Positions 26,585-36,430 of a stretch of DNA of 64,000 nt are shown here, piece after piece (the first letter of the stretch is position 1; each line of letters starts with the position of its first letter). The stretch covers positions 124,001 to 188,000 of the forward strand of contig JAKVAX010000005.1 of the NCBI GenBank assembly GCA_022447625.1. The letters run 5' to 3'. The notes beneath the pieces are model-generated. The model made no database searches. It saw only the letters and a program-made list of their open reading frames with translations, and was not told the origin of the DNA. Origin of the DNA: Flavobacteriales bacterium (GTDB taxonomy: Bacteria; Bacteroidota; Bacteroidia; Flavobacteriales_D; Sanyastnellaceae). A program made the translations under genes and the position numbers.

Positions 26585-27259
26585 ATGGACAAAACAAAAG
26601 CATACGAGTTCCTTTGTGGATACATGACTGAAGAGCGCCAAGCATTGTTTCAGCAGGTTTCAAGAGAACGCACACGCCACTTATCTGTGGTGGTAGAGAA
26701 TCTTTACCAACCGCACAATGCAAGTGCGGTCATGCGTAGTTGCGATTGTTTCGGTATCCAAGACATTCACATCATTGAAAATGAAAATGAATGGGAGCCG
26801 AACAAGAATGTCTCCATGGGAAGCGCTAAATGGTTGACATTACATCAACACAACGAGCAAGAAAACAACACCAAGGCGTGCCTAGAACAACTCAAGTCTC
26901 AAGGGTACCGCATTGTAGCCACTACCCCACATCGAGACGACTACGTGCTAGAAGATCTTCCAATAGATCAACCAACGGCTTTGGTTTTTGGCACCGAGCT
27001 TACAGGAATTTCTCAGGATGTTTACGATTTAGCTGATGACTTTGTTCGAATCCCCATGTATGGATTCACTGAAAGCTTTAACATTAGTGTAGCGGCGGCA
27101 CTGACACTTGCTGAGTTAAGTAAAAGACTAAGGAAAGAAGTCGCCAACTGGCAACTTAAACCAAACGAACTTGAAACTGTTCTTTATGAATGGGCTTGCG
27201 CCAGCGTAAAAGACAGCAAGTCGCTCCTCAAACGATGGGTTGACGGTACCGCACCATGA
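26585..27259 (+). CDS. trmH: tRNA (guanosine-2'-O-)-methyltransferase TrmH
   Basis: SpoU/SPOUT family, 224 aa, methylating the ribose of G18 in tRNA. The three SPOUT motifs are visible: NLYQPHNASAVMRSCDCFG (motif 1 with the catalytic Arg), LVFGTELTGIS (motif 2), and IPMYGFTESFNISVAAALTL (motif 3, forming the SAM-binding knot). The C-terminal extension fits TrmH rather than the shorter TrmL. Its last 4 bp overlap the MATE gene, so they are translationally coupled. Confidence 0.88.
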   Translation: MDKTKAYEFLCGYMTEERQALFQQVSRERTRHLSVVVENLYQPHNASAVMRSCDCFGIQDIHIIENENEWEPNKNVSMGSAKWLTLHQHNEQENNTKACLEQLKSQGYRIVATTPHRDDYVLEDLPIDQPTALVFGTELTGISQDVYDLADDFVRIPMYGFTESFNISVAAALTLAELSKRLRKEVANWQLKPNELETVLYEWACASVKDSKSLLKRWVDGTAP

Positions 27260-28587
27260 ACATAAGCTACTCTTCTCTTCTTAAGATTGCTCTACCCTTA
27301 GCCCTTGGAGCTTTCGTCCAATTCCTTGTTGTCCTTACTGACAATCTCTTTCTCACACGTGTAAGCGAATCAGCCATCAACGGAGCCGGGAATGGAGGAA
27401 TGATGTACATCACCGCAGTGATGCTCGCTATTGGACTTTCATCCGGACTTCAGATTCTGATTGCCAGAAGAAATGGCGAAGGAAATTTAGATGAAGTAGG
27501 CTCTATATTTGGCAGCGGAATGCGCATCGCTATGGTCTTATCCGTTGCGCTCTACATAATATTCCTACTACTCGATAGATTCTTTTTCGACTCCATCATT
27601 CAGTCACCTGAAATCTTAAAGGTGATGCGCGAGTTCTTGCAGATAAGAAGTTTGGGTCTCTTCGTGTACATCCCTGTGTTGATGTTTAATAGTATTTACA
27701 TCGGCCTCGCTGAAACAAAGGTGGTCTCATACGCCATGATCATTACTGCCTTGCTAAACATCCTGTTCGATTGGCTTTTGATCTTCGGCGTTGGCCCTTT
27801 CCCTGAAATGCAACATCAGGGTGCTGCCTTTGCGACCTTCATTGCTGAGATCGCTGGACTGCTCTTCATATTGTACTACACGGTTAAGCGATTTGATCAT
27901 AAGAAATATAATCTCTGGACCGGCCTCACTCAACGTACGCAAGGCCTAGCATCTAGAATCTTCAAGATCTCTGTGCCCTTGATGGTGCAGCAGGTGTTAG
28001 CGCTAGCCACATGGACTACCTTCTATTTCTTCGTTGAAAAGGTGGGGAGCGCTGAGCTCAAGGTATCGCATATTGTGCGCAATTCATACATGCTCGCTTT
28101 TGTGATAGCCATGGGCGTGAATTACACCACCCGAACAGTGATTTCATCGTTGATCGCGGAAAAGCGTCAAGCAGAACTAGGATTGGCAATGAAACGGCTA
28201 ATCATCATTAACATCGTGGGTGCGATCATTTTATGCCACGGCTTACTTCTCTATCCTGAATGGATTGCGCTTCAATTTTACGATGCAGGAGATCCCGGAG
28301 TGGCCATGCTCGTGCGTACTTTCAGGGTAGTATTCTTCGCTATCTTGTTATTCACTTGTGTCTCGATATTTCTCAATGCCGTTGAAGGTTCTGGAAGAAC
28401 CAAAGCCGGAATGGTCATTGAAATGATCAGTATCACGGTTTATCTCTTTGTGGTCTACCAAATCACATTGGTATCTCCACAACCTATCCATATCATTTGG
28501 ATGTCAGATTACCTCTATTTCGCGCTTATGGGAGTGTTTTCACTCTTGTACCTTTGGCGCGCTGATTGGAAACATCATCAAATATGA
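27256..28587 (+). CDS. MATE-family efflux transporter
   Basis: A 443-aa membrane protein with 12 predicted hydrophobic helices in two bundles (start ISYSSLLKIALPLALGAFVQ; second half ISVPLMVQQVLALATWTTFY). The family exports drugs or cations using Na+ or H+ gradients. The substrate is unknown. It overlaps trmH upstream and fmt downstream (ATGA), forming trmH-MATE-fmt. Confidence 0.85.
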   Translation: MNISYSSLLKIALPLALGAFVQFLVVLTDNLFLTRVSESAINGAGNGGMMYITAVMLAIGLSSGLQILIARRNGEGNLDEVGSIFGSGMRIAMVLSVALYIIFLLLDRFFFDSIIQSPEILKVMREFLQIRSLGLFVYIPVLMFNSIYIGLAETKVVSYAMIITALLNILFDWLLIFGVGPFPEMQHQGAAFATFIAEIAGLLFILYYTVKRFDHKKYNLWTGLTQRTQGLASRIFKISVPLMVQQVLALATWTTFYFFVEKVGSAELKVSHIVRNSYMLAFVIAMGVNYTTRTVISSLIAEKRQAELGLAMKRLIIINIVGAIILCHGLLLYPEWIALQFYDAGDPGVAMLVRTFRVVFFAILLFTCVSIFLNAVEGSGRTKAGMVIEMISITVYLFVVYQITLVSPQPIHIIWMSDYLYFALMGVFSLLYLWRADWKHHQI

Positions 28588-29522
28588 GTTTGAAAGTAGT
28601 ATTTATGGGGACGCCAGATTTCGCGGTAGAGACCCTTAGAGTGTTGAATGAAAGTCATCATGATGTTGTTGGCGTTGTCACTGTTGCAGATAAGCCTGCT
28701 GGACGAGGTCGTAAGTTGAAGCCAAGTCCAGTGAAGCAATATGCGGTTGACAACGATCTCCCGGTGCTCCAACCTTTGAAACTTCGAGATGAGGAGTTTC
28801 TTGCTGAATTGAAGGCGTGGGAGGCCGATGTATTCGTTGTGGTAGCGTTCCGCATGCTTCCGACGGTTGTTTGGAAAATGCCTTCCATAGGGACGCTGAA
28901 TCTGCATGGCTCCCTTCTTCCTCAATACCGTGGTGCCGCACCTATTCACTGGGCGGTCATTAATGGCGAGACCATGACAGGATGCACTACTTTCATGATT
29001 GACGAAGAGATTGATACTGGTGGTATTTTAATGAAGCATGAAATCGCTATCGCGGAAGACGCGACTACTGGCATTGTGCATGATCTGATGATGGTTGAAG
29101 GAGCTCAACTTGTGCTTAAGACGGTTGACAAGTTGGAGGCTGGTGATCTTACTCCGATGCCCCAAGACGCTAACGCGGAAACGGAACTCAAGAAAGCACC
29201 AAAGATCTTCAAAGAAGACTGTAAGATAGATTGGAGTCAAGACCTCTTGACCGTTCACAATTTCATCAGGGGGCTTTCTCCATTTCCTGGAGCATGGACC
29301 ACCTTGAACGATGAAACCTTCAAAATCTACTTAGGGAAGATAACGACCAACCAGACTCAAGCTGAATCTGGGAAAATCCGTCAGAGTGAAAAACAGCTAT
29401 TTGTCGCTACCGGTGATGGTTATGAAATCGAACTTCTAATGGTCCAGGCCGCCGGAAAAAAACGGATGGAAACGTCGTCATTTGTCCTCGGAAACGATCT
29501 GAATGACCAACGATTCGACTGA
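28584..29522 (+). CDS. fmt: Methionyl-tRNA formyltransferase
   Basis: Formylates initiator Met-tRNA with 10-formyl-THF, 312 aa. The start ATG at 28584 overlaps the MATE stop (ATGA) and precedes the conserved VVFMGTPDFAV. The active-site region LNLHGSLLPQYRGAAPIHWA carries the Asn/His of the formyltransferase fold, and the C-terminal OB domain begins near ~208. It contains two one-mismatch copies of the dispersed 13-mer. Confidence 0.95.
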   Translation: MSLKVVFMGTPDFAVETLRVLNESHHDVVGVVTVADKPAGRGRKLKPSPVKQYAVDNDLPVLQPLKLRDEEFLAELKAWEADVFVVVAFRMLPTVVWKMPSIGTLNLHGSLLPQYRGAAPIHWAVINGETMTGCTTFMIDEEIDTGGILMKHEIAIAEDATTGIVHDLMMVEGAQLVLKTVDKLEAGDLTPMPQDANAETELKKAPKIFKEDCKIDWSQDLLTVHNFIRGLSPFPGAWTTLNDETFKIYLGKITTNQTQAESGKIRQSEKQLFVATGDGYEIELLMVQAAGKKRMETSSFVLGNDLNDQRFD

Positions 29523-29696
29523 TACAACTCTATCAATCGATCCATACATCACTGCTGTTTAGAGCTTTAGCTTTACTGTATTAAAGCTATAAATCACCCA
29601 TTGACAGGGGCTTTTCTACTTACCTGTTCATTTCTTGTTGATACATTTGTATTGATCGTTGAGTAGACATTCAGAATCAAGGGATACATTTGTACC
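29521..29696 (+). promoter_or_regulatory. Upstream operator region of the HTH gene
   Basis: Palindromes related to GATACAnnTGTATC lie at 29521-29534 (one mismatch, overlapping the fmt stop), 29640-29653 (one mismatch) and 29683-29696, ending directly at the start codon. The last two each embed TACATTTG, an exact -7 element, so binding would block the promoter. An 8-bp inverted repeat TAGCTTTA/TAAAGCTA at 29568-29589 may end fmt transcripts. Confidence 0.6.
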
Positions 29697-30131
29697 ATGT
29701 CAGATTTCAGCCAGCGCCTAAAAGAGATCATGACTTCAAAATCACTCTCTATCAAAGAGTTGTCGGAGAATATTGGAGTTCAACGAAGTGGAGTGTCGCA
29801 TATTCTGAATGGTAGAAATAAGCCGAGTATGGCTTTTATTGTGGGCCTAACAGAACGTTACCCAGAGATCAGTACGCAATGGCTCCTTCATGGGAAAGGC
29901 GCGATGATTACAAATGTATCAGGGAGGCAGATTACTGATGGCGATACAAGTGTAACCCATAAAAGACAAGCCTTAGAGAGCGATACAAATGTAACACCTC
30001 CAATTGAACTAGTAGGAGAAGTTCTGAAAAAGGCTACACAGCCGAGCACTCAAAAACAGCCTGAAAAACAACTCAAGCAGGTCATCCTAATTTATAGTGA
30101 CGGGTCTTTCGAAAGCTTCGATCCTCGTTAA
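29697..30131 (+). CDS. XRE-type helix-turn-helix regulator
   Basis: A 144-aa protein. Residues ~5-62 are a lambda-repressor-like HTH ([37 protein letters not shown]), and the remainder is a low-complexity, Gln/Lys-rich tail with no peptidase or sensor domain. Five GATACAnnTGTATC-like palindromes lie at its promoter and within its own coding region (29640, 29683, 29907, 29943, 29982), giving peptide phrases DTSVT and DTNVT. This strongly suggests autoregulation. Its stop shares TTAA with the convergent mutB stop. No phage genes are near. Confidence 0.8.
   Translation: MSDFSQRLKEIMTSKSLSIKELSENIGVQRSGVSHILNGRNKPSMAFIVGLTERYPEISTQWLLHGKGAMITNVSGRQITDGDTSVTHKRQALESDTNVTPPIELVGEVLKKATQPSTQKQPEKQLKQVILIYSDGSFESFDPR
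29907..29995 (+). promoter_or_regulatory. Internal operator-like palindromes of the HTH gene
   Basis: ATTACAAATGTATC (29907-29920), GATACAAGTGTAAC (29943-29956) and GATACAAATGTAAC (29982-29995) each match GATACAnnTGTATC in 12 or 13 of 14 positions. They are inside the coding region. Confidence 0.55.
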
Positions 30132-32254
30132 GAGAACGCCTCGTTTAGAATGTCTAGAATTTGAATCGCAGCCTTTGAGATATTTGTTCCCGGACCGTAA
30201 ATACCAACCACACCAAAATCATATAAGGCTTCATAATCCTGTTTAGGGATGACTCCACCAACAACAACCATGATATCTTCCCTACCCTCTTTCTTCAATG
30301 CCTCGATCACTTGAGGGACTAAAGTCTTATGTCCTGCAGCGAGTGAAGACACTCCTAGGATATGTACGTCGTTCTCTACAGCTTGTTTTGCAGCCTCTTC
30401 TGGAGTTTGGAACAAAGGGCCTATATCAACGTCAAAACCAATATCAGCAAATGACGTTGCAATCACCTTCGCTCCGCGGTCGTGGCCATCCTGTCCCATC
30501 TTAGCCACCATGATTCTTGGTCGACGTCCTGATAGACTAGAGAATTCATCAGCCTTTTCTTGTGCTTCTTTGAATGAGTCTTCTTGCATAGCTTCTGCTG
30601 AGTATACTCCTGAAACGCTTTGGGTTTGTGCTTTGAATCGACCAAAGCTCTTCTCCATGGCGTCAGAGATTTCACCTAGTGTTGCGCGTTGTCTTGCCGC
30701 GTTTACCGCCAATTCGAGAAGATTCCCCTCTCCTGACTCAGCGCATACTTCAAGAGCTTTCAATGCAGCGTTTACCTTTTCGGCATCTCTTTCTGCCTTT
30801 AGCGTAGCCAAACGTTCTACTTGTCCGTTGCGTACTGCCGTATTGTCTACCTCAAGAATATCAATCTCTGTCTCTTCTTCAGGTTGGAAGCGGTTTACGC
30901 CAATGATAACGTCTCTTCCGCTATCAATACGAGCTTGCTTTCGAGCAGCTGCTTCTTCAATACGGAGCTTAGGTAATCCACTTTCGATAGCTGCGGCCAT
31001 ACCTCCCAACTCTTCGACTTCCTGCATCAGGGCGCGTGCCTTGTCAAGGATTTGCTGCGTTAGAGATTCAACATAGTAGCTACCGCCCCAAGGGTCAATG
31101 GCTTTGGTGATATCCGTTTCGTGCTGGATGAACAGCTGTGTATTTCGGGCAATGCGGGCTGAGAAGTCAGTTGGCAAGGCAATGGCTTCGTCAAGCGCAT
31201 TGGTATGCAACGACTGCGTTCCTCCGAAAGCGGCAGCCATGGCCTCTACACACGTTCGAGCAACATTATTGAATGGATCTTGCTCCGTCAAACTCCAACC
31301 GGAAGTCTGGCAATGCGTTCGAAGCGCCATCGACTTCGGGTTCTTCGGATTGAATTGGCTGATGATTTCCGCCCACAACAAGCGTGCAGCGCGCATTTTA
31401 GCAATTTCCACAAAGTGGTTCATTCCAATTCCCCAGAAGAAGCTCAAACGAGGAGCAAATGCGTCTATATCCAATCCTGCAGCAATACCGGTGCGGACGT
31501 ATTCCAGTCCATCAGCAAGCGTGTACGCTAGCTCAATTTCCGCAGTGGCGCCGGCCTCCTGCATATGATACCCAGAGATGCTAATCGAATTGAATTTTGG
31601 CATCTTCTGTGAGGTGAACTCGAAAATATCAGAGATGATTCGCATCGATGGCTTTGGAGGATAGATATAGGTGTTACGCACCATGAACTCCTTGAGGATA
31701 TCGTTTTGAATCGTACCTGCGAGCAGTTCAGGAGCTACGCCCTGTTCTTCCGCAGCCACGATATAAAACGCCATAATTGGAATCACCGCTCCGTTCATGG
31801 TCATTGATACTGACATCTTGTCGAGCGGGATCTGATCGAATAGTAGCTTCATATCAAGCACCGAGTCAATCGCAACTCCGGCCTTTCCAACATCTCCCAC
31901 AACACGCGGGTGATCACTGTCATAACCACGGTGCGTTGCTAAGTCAAAGGCTACAGACAATCCTTTCTGACCTGCCGCTAAGTTGCGTCGATAGAAGGCA
32001 TTGGACTCCTCTGCTGTAGAGAAACCTGCGTATTGACGCACGGTCCAAGGACGTGAAGTGTACATCGTGCTGTATGGTCCTCGCACGTAAGGCGGTAAGC
32101 CACTTTTGTATTTTAAGTGCTTGAAATCCGTGAACTGAAAGCGTTCTTGGAGCTCATAGCCGTAGGCGTTTTGATAAGCCTCCTTAGACTCTTGTTTGTT
32201 CAGCGATGATGAGGCCGCTGAAGACACTTTCCATTGGATGTCTTTTAGCTTCAT
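30128..32254 (-). CDS. mutB: Methylmalonyl-CoA mutase large (catalytic) subunit
   Basis: A 708-aa B12-dependent enzyme interconverting methylmalonyl-CoA and succinyl-CoA. The start ATG at 32254 overlaps the mutA stop (ATGA). The catalytic barrel carries [20 protein letters not shown] and the [11 protein letters not shown] segment. The C-terminal cobalamin domain has the [12 protein letters not shown] motif, whose His is the lower axial cobalt ligand, plus [14 protein letters not shown]. It forms a heterodimer with the mutA product. Possible uses are propionate or odd-chain fatty acid metabolism. Confidence 0.95.
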   Translation of the reverse strand: MKLKDIQWKVSSAASSSLNKQESKEAYQNAYGYELQERFQFTDFKHLKYKSGLPPYVRGPYSTMYTSRPWTVRQYAGFSTAEESNAFYRRNLAAGQKGLSVAFDLATHRGYDSDHPRVVGDVGKAGVAIDSVLDMKLLFDQIPLDKMSVSMTMNGAVIPIMAFYIVAAEEQGVAPELLAGTIQNDILKEFMVRNTYIYPPKPSMRIISDIFEFTSQKMPKFNSISISGYHMQEAGATAEIELAYTLADGLEYVRTGIAAGLDIDAFAPRLSFFWGIGMNHFVEIAKMRAARLLWAEIISQFNPKNPKSMALRTHCQTSGWSLTEQDPFNNVARTCVEAMAAAFGGTQSLHTNALDEAIALPTDFSARIARNTQLFIQHETDITKAIDPWGGSYYVESLTQQILDKARALMQEVEELGGMAAAIESGLPKLRIEEAAARKQARIDSGRDVIIGVNRFQPEEETEIDILEVDNTAVRNGQVERLATLKAERDAEKVNAALKALEVCAESGEGNLLELAVNAARQRATLGEISDAMEKSFGRFKAQTQSVSGVYSAEAMQEDSFKEAQEKADEFSSLSGRRPRIMVAKMGQDGHDRGAKVIATSFADIGFDVDIGPLFQTPEEAAKQAVENDVHILGVSSLAAGHKTLVPQVIEALKKEGREDIMVVVGGVIPKQDYEALYDFGVVGIYGPGTNISKAAIQILDILNEAFS

Positions 32255-33582
32255 GATGCGCTTACCGTTTGAGTGCCCCATTCGCTCAGCCTAATCGCTT
32301 CGAGTGGGTTAAGTGCGTTCATATCTTCTTTCAAGTCATTTCGTTCTTCGGTCTCAAAGCGATTCACTCCTACTAGCACTGACTGCGCACTCATAAAAGA
32401 TTCAATCAGTACTCTTGCTGAGGCTGTTACACATTCAACGAAATGAGTTCGCCCTTCCGCGCTAGCGAAACCACCTAATTGCCCAAGATTACTAGTCAGA
32501 GCTCCAGCTTCGTAGATCATACGATCAGTCAATTCTGTGATGTAGTAGCTGCCATGACCGGCATCCTCTACTTCGTCAAAGAACGACTCATCGCGCAGCA
32601 TGTGCTGAATATTTCGTGCATAACGCATTGGGTCTTGATCGGCTTCTGGAAAGGTGTACGGCTCAATAGTTAGGCTATCGCAACCTCCAGCAGCGGCCGC
32701 CATTGCCGACGATGTTGCGCGAAGCAAGTTGTTATGAATATCAGTAGCGCTTTGTGTACGAAGAGTGCCCACTGCATGGATCCAAACCACTACACTGCAA
32801 TTATGATCAGGTGCATAAGCTTCTAGTAGTTGCGCCCACATCATTCGTACGGCGCGCATCTTAGCAACAGTTTCGAAATAACTACTACCCGCAGCCAATC
32901 TGATCTCAACCATCGCACTGGCCTCATCAATCGAGGCTCCACAGCTGATGGCAGCGTCGAGCATATGTTCTCCTGCACATAAAGTATAGGCGATTTCTTG
33001 AACACAATTGCCACCAGCTTCATACACTGCTGCAGCGTCAATTGTAAGGCTTCTGACCCCTTCATACTGGGTTCCAATATGGTGCAATGCGCGAACCGCT
33101 GATTCAATGTTGTCTTCTCCGGTTTTCAATAAGTGTATTACTGGATCACAATTCACACTTCCTTTGAAAGAGGGCAACTGATTGATCTGTGGCAACAGTG
33201 CACTAATCGCATTCACTTCAGCTTTCAGATGAACTTCGATCATATCTAAGAAGACATTCTTCAGCTCGATTTGGAGGTCAGAAGTAACCTGTAGCTCAAC
33301 GGCTTCGGCGCCTCCCTTCAATGCATCCAGTATGTTCTTGTTATTCCCGCTACCGTGGAATGACTGACGAATTTGCCAGTGGTTTCCTTTTCCTTGGATC
33401 GAACGAGGAGGGATGGCTACAGCCTCTTTTGAATGATCATTGGCATACATTGGCTCTATGGCTCCCAGTGCGGAATGATACCAAACAATATCCTCGAACG
33501 ACTTATCTCGCAGGTCTTTTTTGACCTTTTCCAGCCAATCATTGTAGCTGGTTGCTGGAAATTCTTTCGCTTCGCTAGACAT
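32251..33582 (-). CDS. mutA: Methylmalonyl-CoA mutase small subunit
   Basis: A 443-aa non-catalytic partner homologous to the mutB barrel ([61 protein letters not shown]). It lacks the C-terminal cobalamin-binding DxHxxG region, which is shorter than in some mutA proteins. It overlaps mutB by 4 bp and is divergent from the CsaA-like gene. An exact dispersed 13-mer is read as FASAE. Confidence 0.9.
   Translation of the reverse strand: MSSEAKEFPATSYNDWLEKVKKDLRDKSFEDIVWYHSALGAIEPMYANDHSKEAVAIPPRSIQGKGNHWQIRQSFHGSGNNKNILDALKGGAEAVELQVTSDLQIELKNVFLDMIEVHLKAEVNAISALLPQINQLPSFKGSVNCDPVIHLLKTGEDNIESAVRALHHIGTQYEGVRSLTIDAAAVYEAGGNCVQEIAYTLCAGEHMLDAAISCGASIDEASAMVEIRLAAGSSYFETVAKMRAVRMMWAQLLEAYAPDHNCSVVVWIHAVGTLRTQSATDIHNNLLRATSSAMAAAAGGCDSLTIEPYTFPEADQDPMRYARNIQHMLRDESFFDEVEDAGHGSYYITELTDRMIYEAGALTSNLGQLGGFASAEGRTHFVECVTASARVLIESFMSAQSVLVGVNRFETEERNDLKEDMNALNPLEAIRLSEWGTQTVSAS
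32455..32467 (+). repeat. Dispersed 13-mer, exact copy
   Basis: TTCCGCGCTAGCG on the + strand inside mutA; the gene reads Phe-Ala-Ser-Ala-Glu. Confidence 0.8.
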
Positions 33583-33648
33583 ATCCTGCTAATTTGGTGG
33601 CAAGTTACGGAATGCCCGAAGCATACATTTCTCAGTTACCAACCATTT

Positions 33649-33999
33649 ATGGAAAAGACATCAACAAATCTCAGTTTTGACGACTTCTTGAAAGTTGACA
33701 TACGTGTTGGCACTGTAGCCGATGCCAAAGTATTCGAAAAGGCTCGTAAATCGGCCTATCAATTGTGGATTGACTTCGGTCCAGAGTTAGGAACGAAGAA
33801 AACGAGCGCTCAGATAACTGACTTTTACTCAATAGATGAGCTGCCCGGGAAACAAGTATTGGCTGTGGTAAACTTCCCGCCTAAGCAAATAGCGAACTTT
33901 ATGAGCGAATGTCTTGTGTTAGGTGCGGTAGATAAGAAAGGAGCAGTTACTCTTCTCGGCTTGCATGGAGAGACTGAAAACGGATTACGCATTTCGTGA
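33649..33999 (+). CDS. CsaA-like tRNA-binding protein
   Basis: A 116-aa single EMAP-II/Arc1-type tRNA-binding OB domain. The start is the ATG at 33649; the frame is open further upstream but would overlap mutA. Conserved features are FLKVDIRVGTVADAKVFEKARKSAYQLWIDFG, the TSAQIT segment and KQVLAVVNFPPKQIANFMSE. Bacillus CsaA is a chaperone-like protein with tRNA-binding capacity. Its stop abuts the histidine kinase stop. Confidence 0.87.
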   Translation: MEKTSTNLSFDDFLKVDIRVGTVADAKVFEKARKSAYQLWIDFGPELGTKKTSAQITDFYSIDELPGKQVLAVVNFPPKQIANFMSECLVLGAVDKKGAVTLLGLHGETENGLRIS

Positions 34000-35829
34000 T
34001 TATGACTCGAAGAGGTCGTATTGCTGTTGATCAGGCTTGTAGCTTCTAAGTAGCACCCGGAAAGTAGTTCCCGCTCCCGGCTCACTTTCGACGTGGATTT
34101 CACCACCGTTTTTCTCGGCGAAATTCTTGACCAAGCTCAATCCTACTCCTGACCCTTCTCCCACTGTAGACAGTCTGCGGAATGGCTGGAATAAGTCTCG
34201 TCCTACTTTTTTCAGATTCATACCTACCCCATTGTCTTGCACTTCAAGCCAAACACCGTTGGTAGCTGAAAGTACGCGAATATCTACACGATGTTCCAAT
34301 TTCTCTGGATCACGGTACTTACAGGCGTTATTGAGCAGGTTATAGATGATCGAGCGCAAGAAGGCTCGGTTGTACGCAATTTCAGTCTCCTCAAGATCCA
34401 TGAAGATTGGACAAGCTCCTTTGTTGAGGTCAATCAATGTTCCTTTCACTTCCCGAATGATATCTTCAAATGGAACGATCTCATACGAACGCGAGTGCGC
34501 CTGACGAGACTCTGCTAGCTCCATCATGCTTTGGAAGATGCTCGTAAGCTGCTTGGCTGCAGAAGCAATTTTGATTCCGAGGTCTTTAATGCGATTGGGG
34601 TCATCGCTTCCTTCAATCAGTTTCGCTAGGTTGTATACCACTGAAACCGGTGCTCGCAGATCATGCGCAGCAGCGCGAACAAAGTTGTCCATTTCTGCAT
34701 TCGCTTCTTTCAGGTCAGCGATCTGCTCCATTTCATTGGTAATATCACGAATGGTCCATAGGAAATACAACCCACCACTACTCGAACGCTCAAGTGGCTG
34801 AACGTTGCTTTCGATAATCTTTCGCCCGCTATTGGTCTCCAAACCGAATTGTTGCTTACGGGACGACTGATCATCAAGTGATTTGAAAACCCCCAGGCTA
34901 TCTGGTGTCATTCGCTCGTCAGACTGGAGATTGAATAAATGTCCATCAAGGTTGAACATCAAGTCTTGAATATGCTGCGCATTGGAAGCAACGAAATGAT
35001 ATGAAGTCTGATTCCGGAAGACGATTCTTCCTCCAAGGTGAATCAAAAACACGCCCTCTTCCGCACCCGACAAGGCGTCGTTCAGCAAGGCGATTCGTCC
35101 TTCCTCTTCAAGCCGCGTATTGTGCAGTGTAGTGATGTCATCCATACGAATGACCACGTGTGTGGTGAGGTTAGCTTCTGTCCATGGACTTAAAGTGAAG
35201 GTAAACCACTTACCACCCAGCGGCACATCGAATCGACGAACTTCAGCCGATTCAATACAACTGGCGAACGCCGCATTGAATACCGTTCGGTCTTCATCCA
35301 TCAAGAGAGCATCTAACGACGTGCCGACTTGATCAAGTCTACGTAATACGTTTGTTTTGAAGTTTGTGGCTAAAACCACTTTGTCGCGATTGACGCAAAC
35401 GAAGTTTTCATTGCTTTTACCGAACAGCGCTTCCCAAGAGGCAAACGGACCATTTTTCGCTTCTCGAATTTCTGAAGACATCAATACACCAACTGGCTGC
35501 CCTTCATGAAAAAGCGGCGTAAATGATGTATTGATCAAATGGGGTTTTCCATGTTCAGAAACTTCGAAGCTGTGGTAGGCCACTGTGTTTTGTTCAAGAA
35601 CCTGTTCAGTGATATTCTGGATTTCAGCTTTGCGCTGATCGTGAATCGGAAGAAGGTTGAGAGCAATATCCATGAGGAATTCACTCCGCAAACCCGTGGG
35701 GTTCAATGCAGATGACTTGTTCGAAGCGAAAAAGACGCCCTCCTTATCCATAAAAAGCACAGATTGAGGGAGGATATCCATTGCTTCGACCTTGGCTTTA
35801 TAGGATTCTAAAAAGCTGAGTGTCCTCAT
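34000..35829 (-). CDS. PAS-domain sensor histidine kinase
   Basis: A 609-aa soluble-looking kinase with no clear membrane segment. Three PAS-like regions precede the kinase (residues ~15-125, 130-240, 250-365). A HisKA domain with AAAHDLRAPVS carries the phosphorylated His, and a HATPase_c domain has NLLNNACKYRD (N box), VQDNGVGMN and GEGSGVGLSLVK (G boxes). No response regulator is adjacent, so the partner is encoded elsewhere. The signal is probably cytosolic. Confidence 0.9.
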   Translation of the reverse strand: MRTLSFLESYKAKVEAMDILPQSVLFMDKEGVFFASNKSSALNPTGLRSEFLMDIALNLLPIHDQRKAEIQNITEQVLEQNTVAYHSFEVSEHGKPHLINTSFTPLFHEGQPVGVLMSSEIREAKNGPFASWEALFGKSNENFVCVNRDKVVLATNFKTNVLRRLDQVGTSLDALLMDEDRTVFNAAFASCIESAEVRRFDVPLGGKWFTFTLSPWTEANLTTHVVIRMDDITTLHNTRLEEEGRIALLNDALSGAEEGVFLIHLGGRIVFRNQTSYHFVASNAQHIQDLMFNLDGHLFNLQSDERMTPDSLGVFKSLDDQSSRKQQFGLETNSGRKIIESNVQPLERSSSGGLYFLWTIRDITNEMEQIADLKEANAEMDNFVRAAAHDLRAPVSVVYNLAKLIEGSDDPNRIKDLGIKIASAAKQLTSIFQSMMELAESRQAHSRSYEIVPFEDIIREVKGTLIDLNKGACPIFMDLEETEIAYNRAFLRSIIYNLLNNACKYRDPEKLEHRVDIRVLSATNGVWLEVQDNGVGMNLKKVGRDLFQPFRRLSTVGEGSGVGLSLVKNFAEKNGGEIHVESEPGAGTTFRVLLRSYKPDQQQYDLFES

Positions 35830-35995
35830 TATATTACATTATCAGAAGCAAACGCGCTTCTGACAATAAACGCACGATCTACACAAATGTGTACATATTT
35901 AATGGACTCAACCGATCTCGAATCGGTTCACTTTCAACAAGTTTTTCAACATTTTGACTTCCCAAATTGCAAAAGGTATAGTCTCGTAAACACTG

Positions 35996-36003
35996 TACTT
36001 TTG
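35996..36003 (+). promoter_or_regulatory. -7 element of the thioesterase-HAD-aminotransferase operon
   Basis: TACTTTTG, an exact TAnnTTTG match, only 4 bp before the start codon at 36008, so the transcript would be nearly leaderless. Confidence 0.5.
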
Positions 36004-36007
36004 TAGT

Positions 36008-36430
36008 ATGGATGCACACTACCGAAGACTTGAGGCGATCTATGACTCCGCCCCCGTCAACAACCACTTTTTACGTCCAACCTTACTGGTTAAGGATGGT
36101 AGCTCTACCCTCACCATTCAATTTGATAAAACCCATTTTCATGCAGGAGGTGGTATTCATGGCGCTCGTTACTTCCGTTTAATGGATGATGCCGCCTATT
36201 TCGCAGCCGCTAGTCAAGAAAAAGAGTTCTTTCTTTTGACTTTATCATTTGAGGTCAAACTATTCCGAATGATCACCACAGAGGAACTGGAATGCATTGG
36301 TACCTTTGAAGGCAAAGAAGGAAAAGACTACATCGCTACTGCCGAGATTTATGCCAACGGAAAGATTGCCGCTAAGGGAAAAGGCGTTTTCCGCGCTAGC
36401 GAAATGAGATACAACGATATTCAATCATGA
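36008..36430 (+). CDS. PaaI-like hotdog-fold thioesterase
   Basis: A 140-aa protein. The PaaI-type helix signature is present as FHAGGGIHGARYFRLMDDAAYFAAAS, where family members have HGG(x)L/AD. The substrate is unknown. It overlaps the HAD gene by 4 bp (ATGA), which in turn overlaps the aminotransferase gene. It contains an exact dispersed 13-mer read as FRASE near its C-terminus. Confidence 0.75.
   Translation: MDAHYRRLEAIYDSAPVNNHFLRPTLLVKDGSSTLTIQFDKTHFHAGGGIHGARYFRLMDDAAYFAAASQEKEFFLLTLSFEVKLFRMITTEELECIGTFEGKEGKDYIATAEIYANGKIAAKGKGVFRASEMRYNDIQS
36389..36401 (+). repeat. Dispersed 13-mer, exact copy
   Basis: TTCCGCGCTAGCG in the thioesterase gene, read Phe-Arg-Ala-Ser-Glu as in the 12546 copy. 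Confidence 0.8.

Noticed and set aside
29697-30131. Prophage remnant around the XRE gene
   Set aside because: No integrase, portal, tail or att-like repeats nearby; neighbours are housekeeping genes.
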